Shown in pieces: positions 1 to 6,570 of a stretch of 6,966 bases of DNA. The translations under genes were made by a program, and so were the position numbers. Under the pieces are notes generated by a model. That model was not told where the DNA came from. It saw nothing but the letters and a program-made list of their open reading frames with translations, and did no database searches. Each line of letters begins with the position of its first letter. Position 1 is the stretch's first letter. The stretch lies in contig JAOZKX010000107.1 in assembly GCA_029935135.1 (NCBI GenBank), forward strand, positions 1 to 6,966, written 5' to 3'. Source of the stretch: Desulfocapsa sp. GTDB lineage: Bacteria > Desulfobacterota > Desulfobulbia > Desulfobulbales > Desulfocapsaceae.

Positions 1-1
1 A

Positions 2-1174
2 AGGTTCAGTAAGTATAAAGAAGATCTTGCCATGCGTGATTTTACCCTCAATTGTATGGGGATTAGCCTGGCAGATTTTTTAAGCGAAGAAGGGGACTTG
101 ACTCTTATTGATCCGCTGCATGGCAGGGAAGATCTGGAGAATAAAATCTTACGGGCATGTCCTGATGCTTTTGTCAGTGATCCTCTACGAATGCTGCGTG
201 GATACAGGCTATGGGCTCGCTTTGCCTTTGTTCTGGAACCTGAAACCGTAGAGTCTATTGTCCAGAATGTGGAACTCATTCGTAGTGTGTCAGCCGAACG
301 AATCAGCTATGAGATGGACCTGATAATGGCATCTGATCGTTCCCATGAAGTGATTACAGCAATGGCTGAATCCGGCTTACTTTTTTTCATTATCCCGGAA
401 CTTGAAGCTGGAGTTGACTTGGAGCAACCACCATCTCATCACCTCGATGTTTTTCAACACAGTCTCGCGGCCCTTGGCCATATGGAAAAGATAGTATCTG
501 CTCCCGCCCAGTTTTATCCGCAATGTGATGCATTATTACAAGACTATCTGGCTCGACCGGGTATTACATCTCTCCTGAAATGGGCTGCACTGCTGCACGA
601 TATTGGTAAGCCGTCTACCAGGAGAATTCGCGAGGATAAGGGGGGACGGATTACTTTTTATAATCACGATGAAAAGGGCAGGAAGCTGGTGCAGTCCTTG
701 GGGCGTGAGCTGCGCTGGTCTAATGAAAAACGCGATAGAGCCTCTAATTTCGTAGGGATGCATATGCACCCCTTTCATCTCTGTAATGTTCAGAGAAAAG
801 ATGGGCTCAGTAAAAAGGCCTGTTTGAAGTTGTCCAAGAGGGCAGGGGATGACCTGATCGGTCTTTTTTTTCTTGCCATGGCGGATAGTCTCGCCGGCAA
901 AGGTGACACGAAACCAGATGAGATGGAAGAGGAGTTGGGACGCTTACTCTGTGAAGTTCTGGAGACCTATACAAACACCATAGCTCCGACTCTAACCGGC
1001 CCCAAACTTGTCAGCGGCAAAGATTTGAAAGATATGTTTTTATTGCAGCCTGGTCCGTTGTTTGCAAAAATTCTTGATGAATTACAGGTGGCACAGGTTG
1101 AAGGAGATGTGACGAGCAGAGAAGAAGCATTAGCCTGGGTTGAAAGCTATCTGGAAAGCAGGGCTAGGGTGTAG
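2..1174 (+). CDS. tRNA nucleotidyltransferase / poly(A) polymerase family protein with HD domain, 5'-truncated by the window edge
   Basis: The reading frame is open from base 2, and the Met codon at base 32 falls inside a conserved motif (MRDFTLN, the usual RRDFTxN), so the true start is upstream. About 390 residues are visible; the missing part should carry the GGxVRD and DxD catalytic motifs. Counting from the Met at base 32, the sequence shows the RRD-like motif (1-7), DPLRMLRGYRLWARF (50-64, the EDxxR base-recognition region), an ERISYE helix (89-94) and a C-terminal HD phosphohydrolase-like domain (H143, HD 189-190, HD 212-213). Class II family members add CCA, CC or A to tRNA 3' ends, or poly(A) to RNA; the HD domain of E. 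coli Cca has phosphatase/phosphodiesterase activities. Two motif residues deviate: the first Arg of RRD is Met, and Glu of EDxxR is Ser. I therefore do not assign cca over pcnB or a CC-/A-adding enzyme. Family confidence is high; exact specificity is unresolved. Confidence 0.88.
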   Translation, partial: RFSKYKEDLAMRDFTLNCMGISLADFLSEEGDLTLIDPLHGREDLENKILRACPDAFVSDPLRMLRGYRLWARFAFVLEPETVESIVQNVELIRSVSAERISYEMDLIMASDRSHEVITAMAESGLLFFIIPELEAGVDLEQPPSHHLDVFQHSLAALGHMEKIVSAPAQFYPQCDALLQDYLARPGITSLLKWAALLHDIGKPSTRRIREDKGGRITFYNHDEKGRKLVQSLGRELRWSNEKRDRASNFVGMHMHPFHLCNVQRKDGLSKKACLKLSKRAGDDLIGLFFLAMADSLAGKGDTKPDEMEEELGRLLCEVLETYTNTIAPTLTGPKLVSGKDLKDMFLLQPGPLFAKILDELQVAQVEGDVTSREEALAWVESYLESRARV

Positions 1175-1186
1175 ACGGATTCAAGC

Positions 1187-1215
1187 TTGTCAAAGAATTC
1201 GAAATGGACTAAAAA
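1187..1215 (+). promoter_or_regulatory. candidate sigma70-type promoter upstream of rlmE
   Basis: TTGTCA at 1187-1192 (5 of 6 matches to TTGACA) is followed after 17 bases by TAAAAA at 1210-1215 (4 of 6 matches to TATAAT). It lies in the 125-base gap before rlmE and would start a transcript about 75 bases before that gene. This rests on consensus matching alone. A TATAAT at 1274-1279 is also present but has no matching -35 box. Confidence 0.3.
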
Positions 1216-1250
1216 GTGGTGGATGCAGGTTTGGTTGTTATCTTAAAACA

Positions 1251-1274
1251 AAGCGACCATAAGGTGGCTCTTTT
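1251..1274 (+). terminator. weak terminator-like hairpin after the nucleotidyltransferase gene
   Basis: AAGCGACC (1251-1258) and GGTGGCT (1263-1269) can pair around an ATAA loop, with one internal G-G mismatch, followed by CTTTT. The stem is short and the T tract interrupted, so it may be a weak rho-independent terminator, an attenuator or chance. It would separate the upstream gene from the rlmE-yebC-ruv run. If the promoter at 1187-1215 is real, the hairpin would sit in its leader. Confidence 0.3.
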
Positions 1275-1299
1275 ATAATAAATGAGAATTGGGTAAGCA

Positions 1300-1908
1300 G
1301 TGCGAACAGTAAAAGATTATTATTATAAAAAGGCCAAAAAGGATAAATATCCTGCCAGGTCAGTGTACAAGCTTGAAGAAGCCCTAAATAAGCATAAGTT
1401 TATCAAGCGTGGTGACAGTGTGCTGGACCTGGGTTGTTTTCCCGGAAGCTGGTCGCTGTACGCCTCTGAGATCGTGGGTGAAAAGGGTATCGTTGTTGGT
1501 GTTGATCTGCAGGCTGCTGAGAATAGTCCAAGAGCTGGTGGGGCTGAGATTATCTGGATGCAGCAGGATATCATGGAGGAAGAATTAATCACCCGGGTAC
1601 GGAAGATACGACCGGCATTCAGGGTGCTTATTTCAGATATGGCTCCGCGTACTTCCGGTAATAAGTGGGCGGATCATCAAAGATCCATGCGTCTGGTGCG
1701 TCAGACTCTGCTCCTTGCAGAAGAGCTTTTACTGCCTAAGGGAAACTACTACTGCAAGGCTTTTCAGGGGGAAGATTTTCCTGCGTTTGTGGAAGAAGTA
1801 AAACAGCTGTTTAAAAAGGTAAAAGTCGTTAAACCGAAGAGTTCCAGGGTAGAAAGCCGTGAGGTTTTTGTCCTCGGAATGGAATTCAAAGGGGCCCGTA
1901 AGGGCTAA
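1300..1908 (+). CDS. rlmE: 23S rRNA 2'-O-ribose methyltransferase RlmE (FtsJ/RrmJ)
   Basis: RlmE uses S-adenosylmethionine to methylate the 2'-OH of U2552 (E. coli numbering) in the A loop of 23S rRNA during late assembly of the large ribosomal subunit, in the cytoplasm. The 202-residue product is close to the 209 residues of E. coli RlmE. The SAM-binding motif [11 protein letters not shown] is at 41-51. The K-D-K-E catalytic tetrad appears complete: K24 (SVYKLEE), D113 (SDMAP), K153 (YYCKAFQG) and E188 (SREVFVLG). The last three have the same spacing as E. coli D124, K164 and E199. The start is GTG: an in-frame TAA at 1294-1296 rules out anything further upstream, and the next in-frame Met lies beyond the SAM motif. 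No strong Shine-Dalgarno sequence precedes it. Two tandem TAA stops end the gene, and yebC starts 29 bases later. Confidence 0.94.
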   Translation: MRTVKDYYYKKAKKDKYPARSVYKLEEALNKHKFIKRGDSVLDLGCFPGSWSLYASEIVGEKGIVVGVDLQAAENSPRAGGAEIIWMQQDIMEEELITRVRKIRPAFRVLISDMAPRTSGNKWADHQRSMRLVRQTLLLAEELLLPKGNYYCKAFQGEDFPAFVEEVKQLFKKVKVVKPKSSRVESREVFVLGMEFKGARKG

Positions 1909-1925
1909 TAAAAGAACGGAAAGAA

Positions 1926-1930
1926 AAGGA
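1926..1930 (+). promoter_or_regulatory. ribosome binding site of yebC
   Basis: AAGGA lies 7 bases before the ATG at 1938. It is the clearest Shine-Dalgarno site in the first half of the window and fixes the yebC start. Confidence 0.7.
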
Positions 1931-1937
1931 TTACACT

Positions 1938-2687
1938 ATGTCAGGACATTCCAAATGGGCTAATATCAAGCATAAAAAAGGGGCAGCTGATGCCAAACGG
2001 GGCAAGGCTTTTACCCGCCTTATTAAAGAAATCACTGTGGCGGCCAGGATGGGTGGCGGTGACCCGGATGGAAATCCGCGCCTTCGCAGTGCCATTGCCT
2101 CTGCCCGTTCAGAGAATATGCCCAAAGACAATATCATCCGCGGGATCAAGAAGGGAACAGGAGAACTTGAGGGTGAAGTGTATGATGAGATCCTCTATGA
2201 AGGATATGGTCCTGGCGGAGTTGCCGTGCTTGTCGAATGCATGACCGACAATCGCAATCGTACTGTTGCCGATATTCGTCATTATTTTGCCAAAAGTAAC
2301 GGCAATCTCGGTGAGTCAGGCTGTGTTGCTTATATGTTTGATAAAAAAGGTATGATGCTCGTTGATAAAGCGGGTACCAGTGAAGAAGAATTGATGGATC
2401 TTGCCATTGAAGCCGGTGCCGACGATGTGGTGGAAGAAGAGGAACATTTCCAGATAATTACCGCTCCCGAAGATTTTGATGAGGTTCGTGAAAATCTGGA
2501 AAAGGCTGGGGTGGCCTTTGTGGAAGCCTCTCTGACCATGATTCCGCAGACGATTGTTGATGTGGCTGAGGAAAAATCGGCCAAGGCGTTGTTGAAGCTC
2601 CTTGATAGTCTGGAAGGACATGAGGATGTGCAGCATGTTCATGCAAACTTTGATATTTCCGATGAGCTTATGGAGAAGTTATCGTAG
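1938..2687 (+). CDS. yebC: YebC/PmpR/TACO1 family protein
   Basis: The 249-residue product has the family's usual length and its signature N-terminus [23 protein letters not shown], followed by FTRLIKEI and a [11 protein letters not shown] segment (about 40-50). The [14 protein letters not shown] and TDNRNRT motifs are in the middle, with an acidic stretch ([10 protein letters not shown], about 161-170) in the C-terminal half. Family members are cytoplasmic. They were annotated as transcriptional regulators (PmpR in Pseudomonas), while the mitochondrial relative TACO1 and some bacterial members act in translation, including relief of stalling at proline-rich stretches. The sequence alone does not decide which role applies here. 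A position just before ruvC is common across many bacteria. ruvC begins 14 bases after the stop without a good ribosome site, so coupling is plausible. Family identity is very secure; function is less so. Confidence 0.95.
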   Translation: MSGHSKWANIKHKKGAADAKRGKAFTRLIKEITVAARMGGGDPDGNPRLRSAIASARSENMPKDNIIRGIKKGTGELEGEVYDEILYEGYGPGGVAVLVECMTDNRNRTVADIRHYFAKSNGNLGESGCVAYMFDKKGMMLVDKAGTSEEELMDLAIEAGADDVVEEEEHFQIITAPEDFDEVRENLEKAGVAFVEASLTMIPQTIVDVAEEKSAKALLKLLDSLEGHEDVQHVHANFDISDELMEKLS

Positions 2688-2688
2688 A

Positions 2689-2701
2689 GACTGTACCAGT
2701 C
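2689..2701 (+). repeat. perfect 5-bp inverted repeat just before the ruvC start
   Basis: GACTG-TAC-CAGTC is a perfect 5-bp inverted repeat with a 3-base spacer, filling most of the gap between the yebC stop and the ruvC GTG. It occupies the place where a Shine-Dalgarno site would be expected. It could be a small hairpin, an operator half or chance. It does not match the E. coli LexA box: CTG-N11-CAG can be found here, not CTG-N10-CAG. Confidence 0.35.
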
Positions 2702-3195
2702 GTGCAGCGGATCCTGGGCATTGATCCAGGTTCGCGGGTTACCGGTTATGGAATAGTCGATTCCGGATATGGAAAGGTGGTTTTGTGGCCTGTGGGGTGA
2801 TAAAGACCAGCGTTCGTTTTCCCCTTGCCAATCGTTTAAATGAGATATTTGAAGGAATTAATGAGGTTATTCAGCTGCATGATCCGGAAGTGGCTGCCGT
2901 TGAAGATGTCTTTATGTCCAATAACGCCAGTTCTGCGCTGAAGCTTGGACAGGCCAGAGGTTCTGCGGTGGTTGCAGCCATGCAGAATGGACTTGGGGTC
3001 TATGATTACAGTGCCAAGAAAGTAAAACGGGCGGTTGTTGGTTACGGACAGGCAGAAAAAGGACAGGTGCAACAGGTCATCCGTATGCTGTTAAACCTCT
3101 CAGCAACACCAAGTAGCGATGCAGCTGATGCCTTGGCGGTGGCCATTTGTCACGCCAATCATCAAATCAGCCAAAACCCAATACCCAAAACCTGA
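2702..3195 (+). pseudogene. ruvC: crossover junction endodeoxyribonuclease RuvC, interrupted by a one-base frameshift
   Basis: RuvC is a dimeric Mg-dependent nuclease that cuts Holliday junctions symmetrically with RuvAB. The frame from GTG 2702 reads MQRILGIDPGSRVTGYGIVD, a textbook RuvC N-terminus with the first catalytic Asp, but runs into TGA at 2798-2800. The rest continues in another frame from about 2785 (VACGVIKTS onward) to TGA 3193-3195. Adding one T to the TTTT run at 2781-2784 joins the frames into a 164-residue protein (E. coli: 173) that aligns with E. coli RuvC without a gap across the junction. In it the catalytic acids are D8, E68, D140 and D143, matching D7, E66, D138 and D141 of E. 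coli. The SALKLGQARG, VVGYGQAEKGQVQ and SSDAADALAVAICH motifs are intact. GTG 2702 is the only usual start codon after an upstream in-frame stop. The gene is either truly broken or carries a homopolymer sequencing error. No sequence decay is seen elsewhere, which favours an error or a very recent lesion. Confidence 0.9.
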
Positions 3196-3198
3196 TAC
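3171..3198 (+). repeat. two imperfect 14-bp tandem copies across the ruvC stop
   Basis: CCAAAACCCAATAC (3171-3184) is followed directly by CCAAAACCTGATAC (3185-3198); 12 of 14 bases are identical. The second copy holds the ruvC TGA stop, and the pair encodes the last few RuvC residues (beyond the conserved core) and most of the gap before ruvA. Because 14 is not a multiple of 3, gain or loss of a copy would move the ruvC stop. Confidence 0.7.
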
Positions 3199-3206
3199 CT
3201 TATGTT

Positions 3207-3824
3207 ATGATTGCCTCACTCACAGGAACAGTACAATACATCGCCACGGACAGAGTTGTCGTTGATGTAAACGGTGTGGGATATGAAGTCTTTTTATCCG
3301 CTGTGGGGCTTGGCCGGCTTCCAGAAATTGGCGGTGATATTTTTCTCCATATTCACACCAATGTCCGGGAAGATGCCATTATACTCTTTGGTTTTCAGGA
3401 ACAGAGTGAAAAAGAGATGTTTCTCACTCTGAAAACCGTTTCTGGTATCGGTCCTAAGCTCTCCCTTGCCATCCTCTCCGGTATGCCCATTGGTGATCTC
3501 TGCCAGGCAATCGTAAACGGTGATGTGAAGGGGTTGACCACTATTTCGGGTGTGGGAAAGAAGACGGCTGAGCGGATCTGTGTGGAACTAAAGGATAAGG
3601 TGGGCGGTTTTCAGACTGAAAGCACAATGTCTGATACTGCTTTCGTTTCCACGGCAAAGGATTCTCCACTCGCTGATGCAGCTTCAGCCCTTACAAACCT
3701 TGGCTACTCTGACCAGCTTGTGCGCCAGGCCTTTGCAAGTTTGAAAAAGCAGGTGGGTGATGATTCTTTTGCTGCCATGAAACTCGAGCAACTTATTACA
3801 GAAGGACTGCGTTTGCTGTCATGA
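3207..3824 (+). CDS. ruvA: Holliday junction branch migration protein RuvA
   Basis: RuvA tetramers bind and flatten four-way DNA junctions and load the RuvB motor. From ATG 3207 the product is 205 residues (E. coli: 203) and starts MIASLTGTV, matching the family's usual MIGxLxG start. A longer in-frame ORF from TTG 3147 would only add residues read from inside ruvC, so it is rejected. Domain I is an OB fold (about 1-62) with VGYEV (24-28) and the acidic-pin residues E55 and D56 in NVREDA, at the same numbers as in E. coli. Domain II has two helix-hairpin-helix motifs, [15 protein letters not shown] (78-92) and [12 protein letters not shown] (113-124). A variable linker (about 133-152) leads to the C-terminal RuvB-contacting domain III. 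The gene starts 11 bases after the ruvC stop with no clear Shine-Dalgarno site, so translation may be coupled to ruvC. Confidence 0.95.
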   Translation: MIASLTGTVQYIATDRVVVDVNGVGYEVFLSAVGLGRLPEIGGDIFLHIHTNVREDAIILFGFQEQSEKEMFLTLKTVSGIGPKLSLAILSGMPIGDLCQAIVNGDVKGLTTISGVGKKTAERICVELKDKVGGFQTESTMSDTAFVSTAKDSPLADAASALTNLGYSDQLVRQAFASLKKQVGDDSFAAMKLEQLITEGLRLLS

Positions 3825-4879
3825 ATTTTGAAGAGGAAATAAGTGCCAATGAACGGATTGTTGCCCCGGAAAACCGACCCCTTGACAGTTCCCCGGACTA
3901 CGCCCTGCGCCCTAAACGGTTGGAAGAGTATGTGGGACAGGAGCACCTTCGTAAAAGCCTGGATGTCTTTCTACGCGCTGCTCTGGCAAGGGGAGAAGCA
4001 CTGGATCATGTTCTTTTCCATGGCTATCCCGGGCTTGGAAAAACCACTCTCTCTTATATTATCGCCAATGAAATGCAGGCCGGGATTAAGGTCACTTCCG
4101 GCCCGGTTATTGAGCGGCAGGGAGATCTAGCCGCTATTCTCACCAGTCTCCAGGAAGGAGATATCCTTTTTATCGATGAGATTCATCGTCTTAATCATGC
4201 AGTGGAAGAGATCCTCTATCCCGCCATGGAAGATTATCAACTCGATCTGATCATCGGTCAGGGACCGGGTGCACGATCTGTAAAGATGGATCTTCCCCGT
4301 TTTACCCTTGTCGGGGCAACCACCCGTACAGGACTGCTCACCCCCCCATTACGAGATCGTTTTGGTATTATCCTTCGCCTGGAACTCTATGAACCTGAAG
4401 AACTTGTGCGGATCGTCCAGCGTTCTGCAGCCATTCTCGGCATGCAGGTTGATGCAGATGGGGCTTTAGAATTGGGCCGCAGGTCTCGTGGTACGCCAAG
4501 AATTGCCAACCGACTGCTAAGGCGGGTACGTGATTTTGCAGAGGTTGGCGGTCATCTCACGGTGAATGCAGATGTCGCCGATGCTGCTCTCAATCTATTG
4601 AATGTAGACCGTTTTGGACTGGATGATATGGACAGACGTATCATGCTGACGATTATCGATAAGTTTCAGGGGGGACCAATAGGTCTGGAAACGCTGGCGA
4701 CAGTTGTTTGTGAAGAAAAAAATACCCTGGAAGATGTCTATGAGCCTTTTTTGATACAATCCGGCTTTCTGACGAGAACCCCTCGTGGACGAATGGCAAC
4801 CATGAATGCCTATGAACATTTTGAACGGTCATTGCCGCGGGGAAAACGACAAGCAACACTGTTTGAGACAGGAGAGTGA
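3821..4879 (+). CDS. ruvB: Holliday junction branch migration DNA helicase RuvB
   Basis: RuvB is a hexameric AAA+ ATPase that pumps duplex DNA through the RuvA-bound junction. The 352-residue product carries Walker A GYPGLGKT (68-75; the second position is usually Pro), Walker B ILFIDEIH (115-122), sensor 1 LVGATTR (163-169), a PPLRDRFG arginine-finger region (175-182), sensor 2 [12 protein letters not shown] (224-235) and a C-terminal winged-helix domain (about 265-335, [10 protein letters not shown] and RTPRGRMAT). It is slightly longer than E. coli RuvB (336), mostly through the N-terminal tail before [12 protein letters not shown]. The ATG overlaps the ruvA stop in ATGA, a classic translational-coupling arrangement that keeps the partners balanced. 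AAGGA at 3802-3806 is 14 bases upstream, rather far for a normal ribosome site. All key motifs are intact. Confidence 0.97.
   Translation: MNFEEEISANERIVAPENRPLDSSPDYALRPKRLEEYVGQEHLRKSLDVFLRAALARGEALDHVLFHGYPGLGKTTLSYIIANEMQAGIKVTSGPVIERQGDLAAILTSLQEGDILFIDEIHRLNHAVEEILYPAMEDYQLDLIIGQGPGARSVKMDLPRFTLVGATTRTGLLTPPLRDRFGIILRLELYEPEELVRIVQRSAAILGMQVDADGALELGRRSRGTPRIANRLLRRVRDFAEVGGHLTVNADVADAALNLLNVDRFGLDDMDRRIMLTIIDKFQGGPIGLETLATVVCEEKNTLEDVYEPFLIQSGFLTRTPRGRMATMNAYEHFERSLPRGKRQATLFETGE
4870..4876 (+). promoter_or_regulatory. ribosome binding site that favours the ATG start of panB
   Basis: AGGAGAG lies at the end of ruvB. Two adjacent start codons follow, GTG 4880 and ATG 4883. The site is 3 bases from the GTG and 6 from the ATG, so the ATG is the better-spaced start. 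Confidence 0.65.
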
Positions 4880-4882
4880 GTG

Positions 4883-5737
4883 ATGCAGAAGCGTAAAACA
4901 GTTCCTGATTTCCTGAGTATGAAGGCAAAGGGAGAAAAGATTACAGTCCTCACCGCCTACGATGCTGCCATGGCCTCAATGCTTGCTGCAGCTGATGTGG
5001 ATATGCTCCTCGTAGGGGATTCTTTGGGGATGGTTATTCTCGGCTATGATTCAACGGTTCCTGTGACCATGGATGAGATGATCCATCATTCCTCTGCTGT
5101 CAGGCGTGGTGCTCCTCAGGCATTTATTCTGGGTGATATGCCTTTTGGTTCCTATCAGAGCAGCAGTCGGGATGCCATCCTTAATGGCGGCAGGTTTTTA
5201 AAGGAAGCTGGTTGTGATGCTGTTAAGCTCGAAGGCGGCCTGGAGGTCTGTGATACCGTAAGGGCTCTTGTAAATAGTGGTATATCTGTTATGGGACATA
5301 TCGGTCTGACCCCGCAGACGGCTACACAGCTTGGCGGTTATAAGGTGCAGGGACGGGACATTGCCTCTGCAAAAAAAATGGTGCAAGAGGCCAGGGCCCT
5401 TGAAGAGGCTGGAGTGTTCAGTCTGGTGCTCGAATGTATTCCAGATGGTCTTGGAAAGATTATCTCTGAAGAAATCCAGATTCCCACAATAGGTATCGGT
5501 GCCGGGGTACACTGTGATGGTCAGGTTCTTGTTACCCATGATCTTCTTGGGATGTTTGATAAGTTTATTCCAAGTTTTGTGAAATCCTATTGCCATCTTT
5601 CTCCCACCATTCAAGATGCTGTGGCTGATTATAATAATGAGGTGCGGAGTGGGCTGTTTCCTGATGAGGAACATAGCTTCAGCAGCCAGTCCGGGTTGCG
5701 TGAGTTGTTGGGATTAACTGAAAAAAAGAAGGGATAA
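4883..5737 (+). CDS. panB: 3-methyl-2-oxobutanoate hydroxymethyltransferase (ketopantoate hydroxymethyltransferase)
   Basis: PanB transfers a hydroxymethyl group from 5,10-methylenetetrahydrofolate to 2-oxoisovalerate, giving ketopantoate, the first committed step of pantothenate and coenzyme A synthesis in the cytoplasm. The 284-residue product (E. coli: 264) is a TIM-barrel enzyme with all hallmark motifs: TVLTAYDAAMA (21-31), LLVGDSLGM (42-50) with metal ligand D46, GDMPFGSY (84-91) with D85, KLEGG (115-119) with E117, GHIGLTPQ (138-145) and LVLECIP (181-187) with E184, the equivalent of catalytic E181 in E. coli. TIGIGAG (202-208) and a D-L-L-G-M segment (220-224) follow. It starts 3 bases after the ruvB stop and abuts the next gene, so it is probably co-transcribed with ruvAB. 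No panC or panD is in the window. Confidence 0.96.
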   Translation: MQKRKTVPDFLSMKAKGEKITVLTAYDAAMASMLAAADVDMLLVGDSLGMVILGYDSTVPVTMDEMIHHSSAVRRGAPQAFILGDMPFGSYQSSSRDAILNGGRFLKEAGCDAVKLEGGLEVCDTVRALVNSGISVMGHIGLTPQTATQLGGYKVQGRDIASAKKMVQEARALEEAGVFSLVLECIPDGLGKIISEEIQIPTIGIGAGVHCDGQVLVTHDLLGMFDKFIPSFVKSYCHLSPTIQDAVADYNNEVRSGLFPDEEHSFSSQSGLRELLGLTEKKKG

Positions 5738-6325
5738 ATGATGTGTAGAGTTTTTTTGATATTTCCAGCGGTGCTTCTTTTGACAGCTGTAGGTGCCTCA
5801 GCCGGAACCCTGCCGCAGGTCATTCAAGAGATAAGTTATGATATAAAGAACACATCAGATAGTGTTGAAAAAAGTCAGTTACATATCTTCCGGGCAAGAC
5901 AGTATACGCGGATAAAAAAATTGGATAATGCTCTGGAGGATTATAATCTGGCACTGGAAATGAATCATAAGGGGTGGATCCACCTCGAACGCAGTCAGTT
6001 TCTCATGCTTGCCGGACAGTACGAGCTTGCCTACGAGGATGCCAAGGCAGCCAGAAAAGAAACTCCGACCCTCGCTCTTGAAGCAGATATAATAATAGAT
6101 AAATCAGTGGCAGAGATCAGAAAACAATATGAGGCAGATAATCCACCCACTATTATTATGAGCACTGTGGTGAATCCATACAGGAAAACCCGTTTTGATA
6201 TAATGCGGGAGCAGGGTGTTTTTGCTGCTGATGCCAGGAGAAATGTTGCCTTTAATGAACAGAAAACCGCCAAACGAAAGAGCAAGAAAACCGCCTGTAA
6301 GCCCAAATCATCAAAAAGCGGCTGA
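5738..6325 (+). CDS. small exported TPR-like protein of unknown function
   Basis: I do not recognise this 195-residue protein as a named family. It begins with a short basic n-region and a hydrophobic stretch (about 5-19, FLIFPAVLLLTAVGA), then ASA-G, a good signal peptidase I site near residue 22; no lipobox is visible. Residues 48-77 (RARQYTRIKKLDNALEDYNLALEMN) and 79-110 (HLERSQFLMLAGQYELAYEDAKAARK) look like two tetratricopeptide-type helical hairpins, usually protein-binding. The middle (about 111-175) has no motif I can name, and the last 20 residues are very rich in Lys and Arg (KTAKRKSKK...). Export to the periplasm and binding to a partner or an anionic surface are inferences. The gene directly follows the panB stop. 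AGAAGGGA at 5727-5734 is 3 bases from ATG 5738 and 6 from ATG 5741, so the second ATG may be the real start. A terminator follows, making this the last gene of the run. Confidence 0.75.
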   Translation: MMCRVFLIFPAVLLLTAVGASAGTLPQVIQEISYDIKNTSDSVEKSQLHIFRARQYTRIKKLDNALEDYNLALEMNHKGWIHLERSQFLMLAGQYELAYEDAKAARKETPTLALEADIIIDKSVAEIRKQYEADNPPTIIMSTVVNPYRKTRFDIMREQGVFAADARRNVAFNEQKTAKRKSKKTACKPKSSKSG

Positions 6326-6340
6326 CGCATTCGTTTCTAA

Positions 6341-6366
6341 TTTCGCAGGTCTGCGGAAACTTTTTT
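6341..6366 (+). terminator. rho-independent terminator at the end of the ruv-panB run
   Basis: TTTCGCA (6341-6347) pairs with TGCGGAA (6352-6358) around a GGTC loop, a 7-bp stem with one G-U pair. After AC comes a run of six T (6361-6366). It begins 15 bases after the stop of the TPR-like gene, the expected place for the end of a transcript. Confidence 0.7.
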
Positions 6367-6570
6367 CAAGGGAAGTACCTGCTGGTAGTTCTTCCTGATT
6401 TACAGTGATTATTGTCGCTGCCGATACTTTCTTTTGGTTTTCTCAGCCAATAAAAAAGTCATTTGTAATTTCTGCCTTATTAATGATACGATTCAAGTAG
6501 TAAAGATTTATAGTAAACACTGTGTCTGGCTATTATCCTCCATTTCTGTGCAAAAGAAGAGAGTCGTTCA
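6367..6570 (+). other. 204-base non-coding gap before the NMT1-like gene
   Basis: No plausible gene is seen. A second hairpin, GGAAG-T-ACC / GGT-AGTT-CTTCC (6371-6395), follows the terminator but has no T tract. TATAGT at 6509-6514 is a 5-of-6 match to a -10 box without a convincing -35 box. TTGTAA at 6463-6468 could be a -35 box, but its best-placed -10 candidate, TGATAC (6484-6489), is only 15 bases away. The gap probably holds the promoter of the gene at 6571, but I cannot place it firmly. Confidence 0.4.

Noticed and set aside
1181..1199. HindIII- and EcoRI-like sites (AAGCTT, GAATTC) close together, suggesting a cloning linker
   Set aside because: Only two six-base sites occur, with no other linker or vector sequence; natural occurrence is likely.
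2316..2642. 108-residue minus-strand ORF inside yebC
   Set aside because: It is antisense to conserved yebC and resembles no family.
2691..2707. LexA/SOS box before ruvC
   Set aside because: CTG and CAG are separated by 11 bases, not the 10 of the E. coli consensus, and the middle is not AT-rich.
3147..3206. N-terminal extension of RuvA from TTG 3147
   Set aside because: It overlaps the conserved ruvC 3' end and repeat in another frame; the family start MIxxLxG fits ATG 3207.
5198..5674. 158-residue minus-strand ORF inside panB
   Set aside because: It is fully antisense to a well-conserved panB, with no family-like motif; it is a shadow of that gene.
6216..6398. 60-residue + strand ORF at the end of the TPR-like gene
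   Set aside because: It overlaps the TPR-like coding region in another frame and runs through the terminator; there is no recognisable protein feature.
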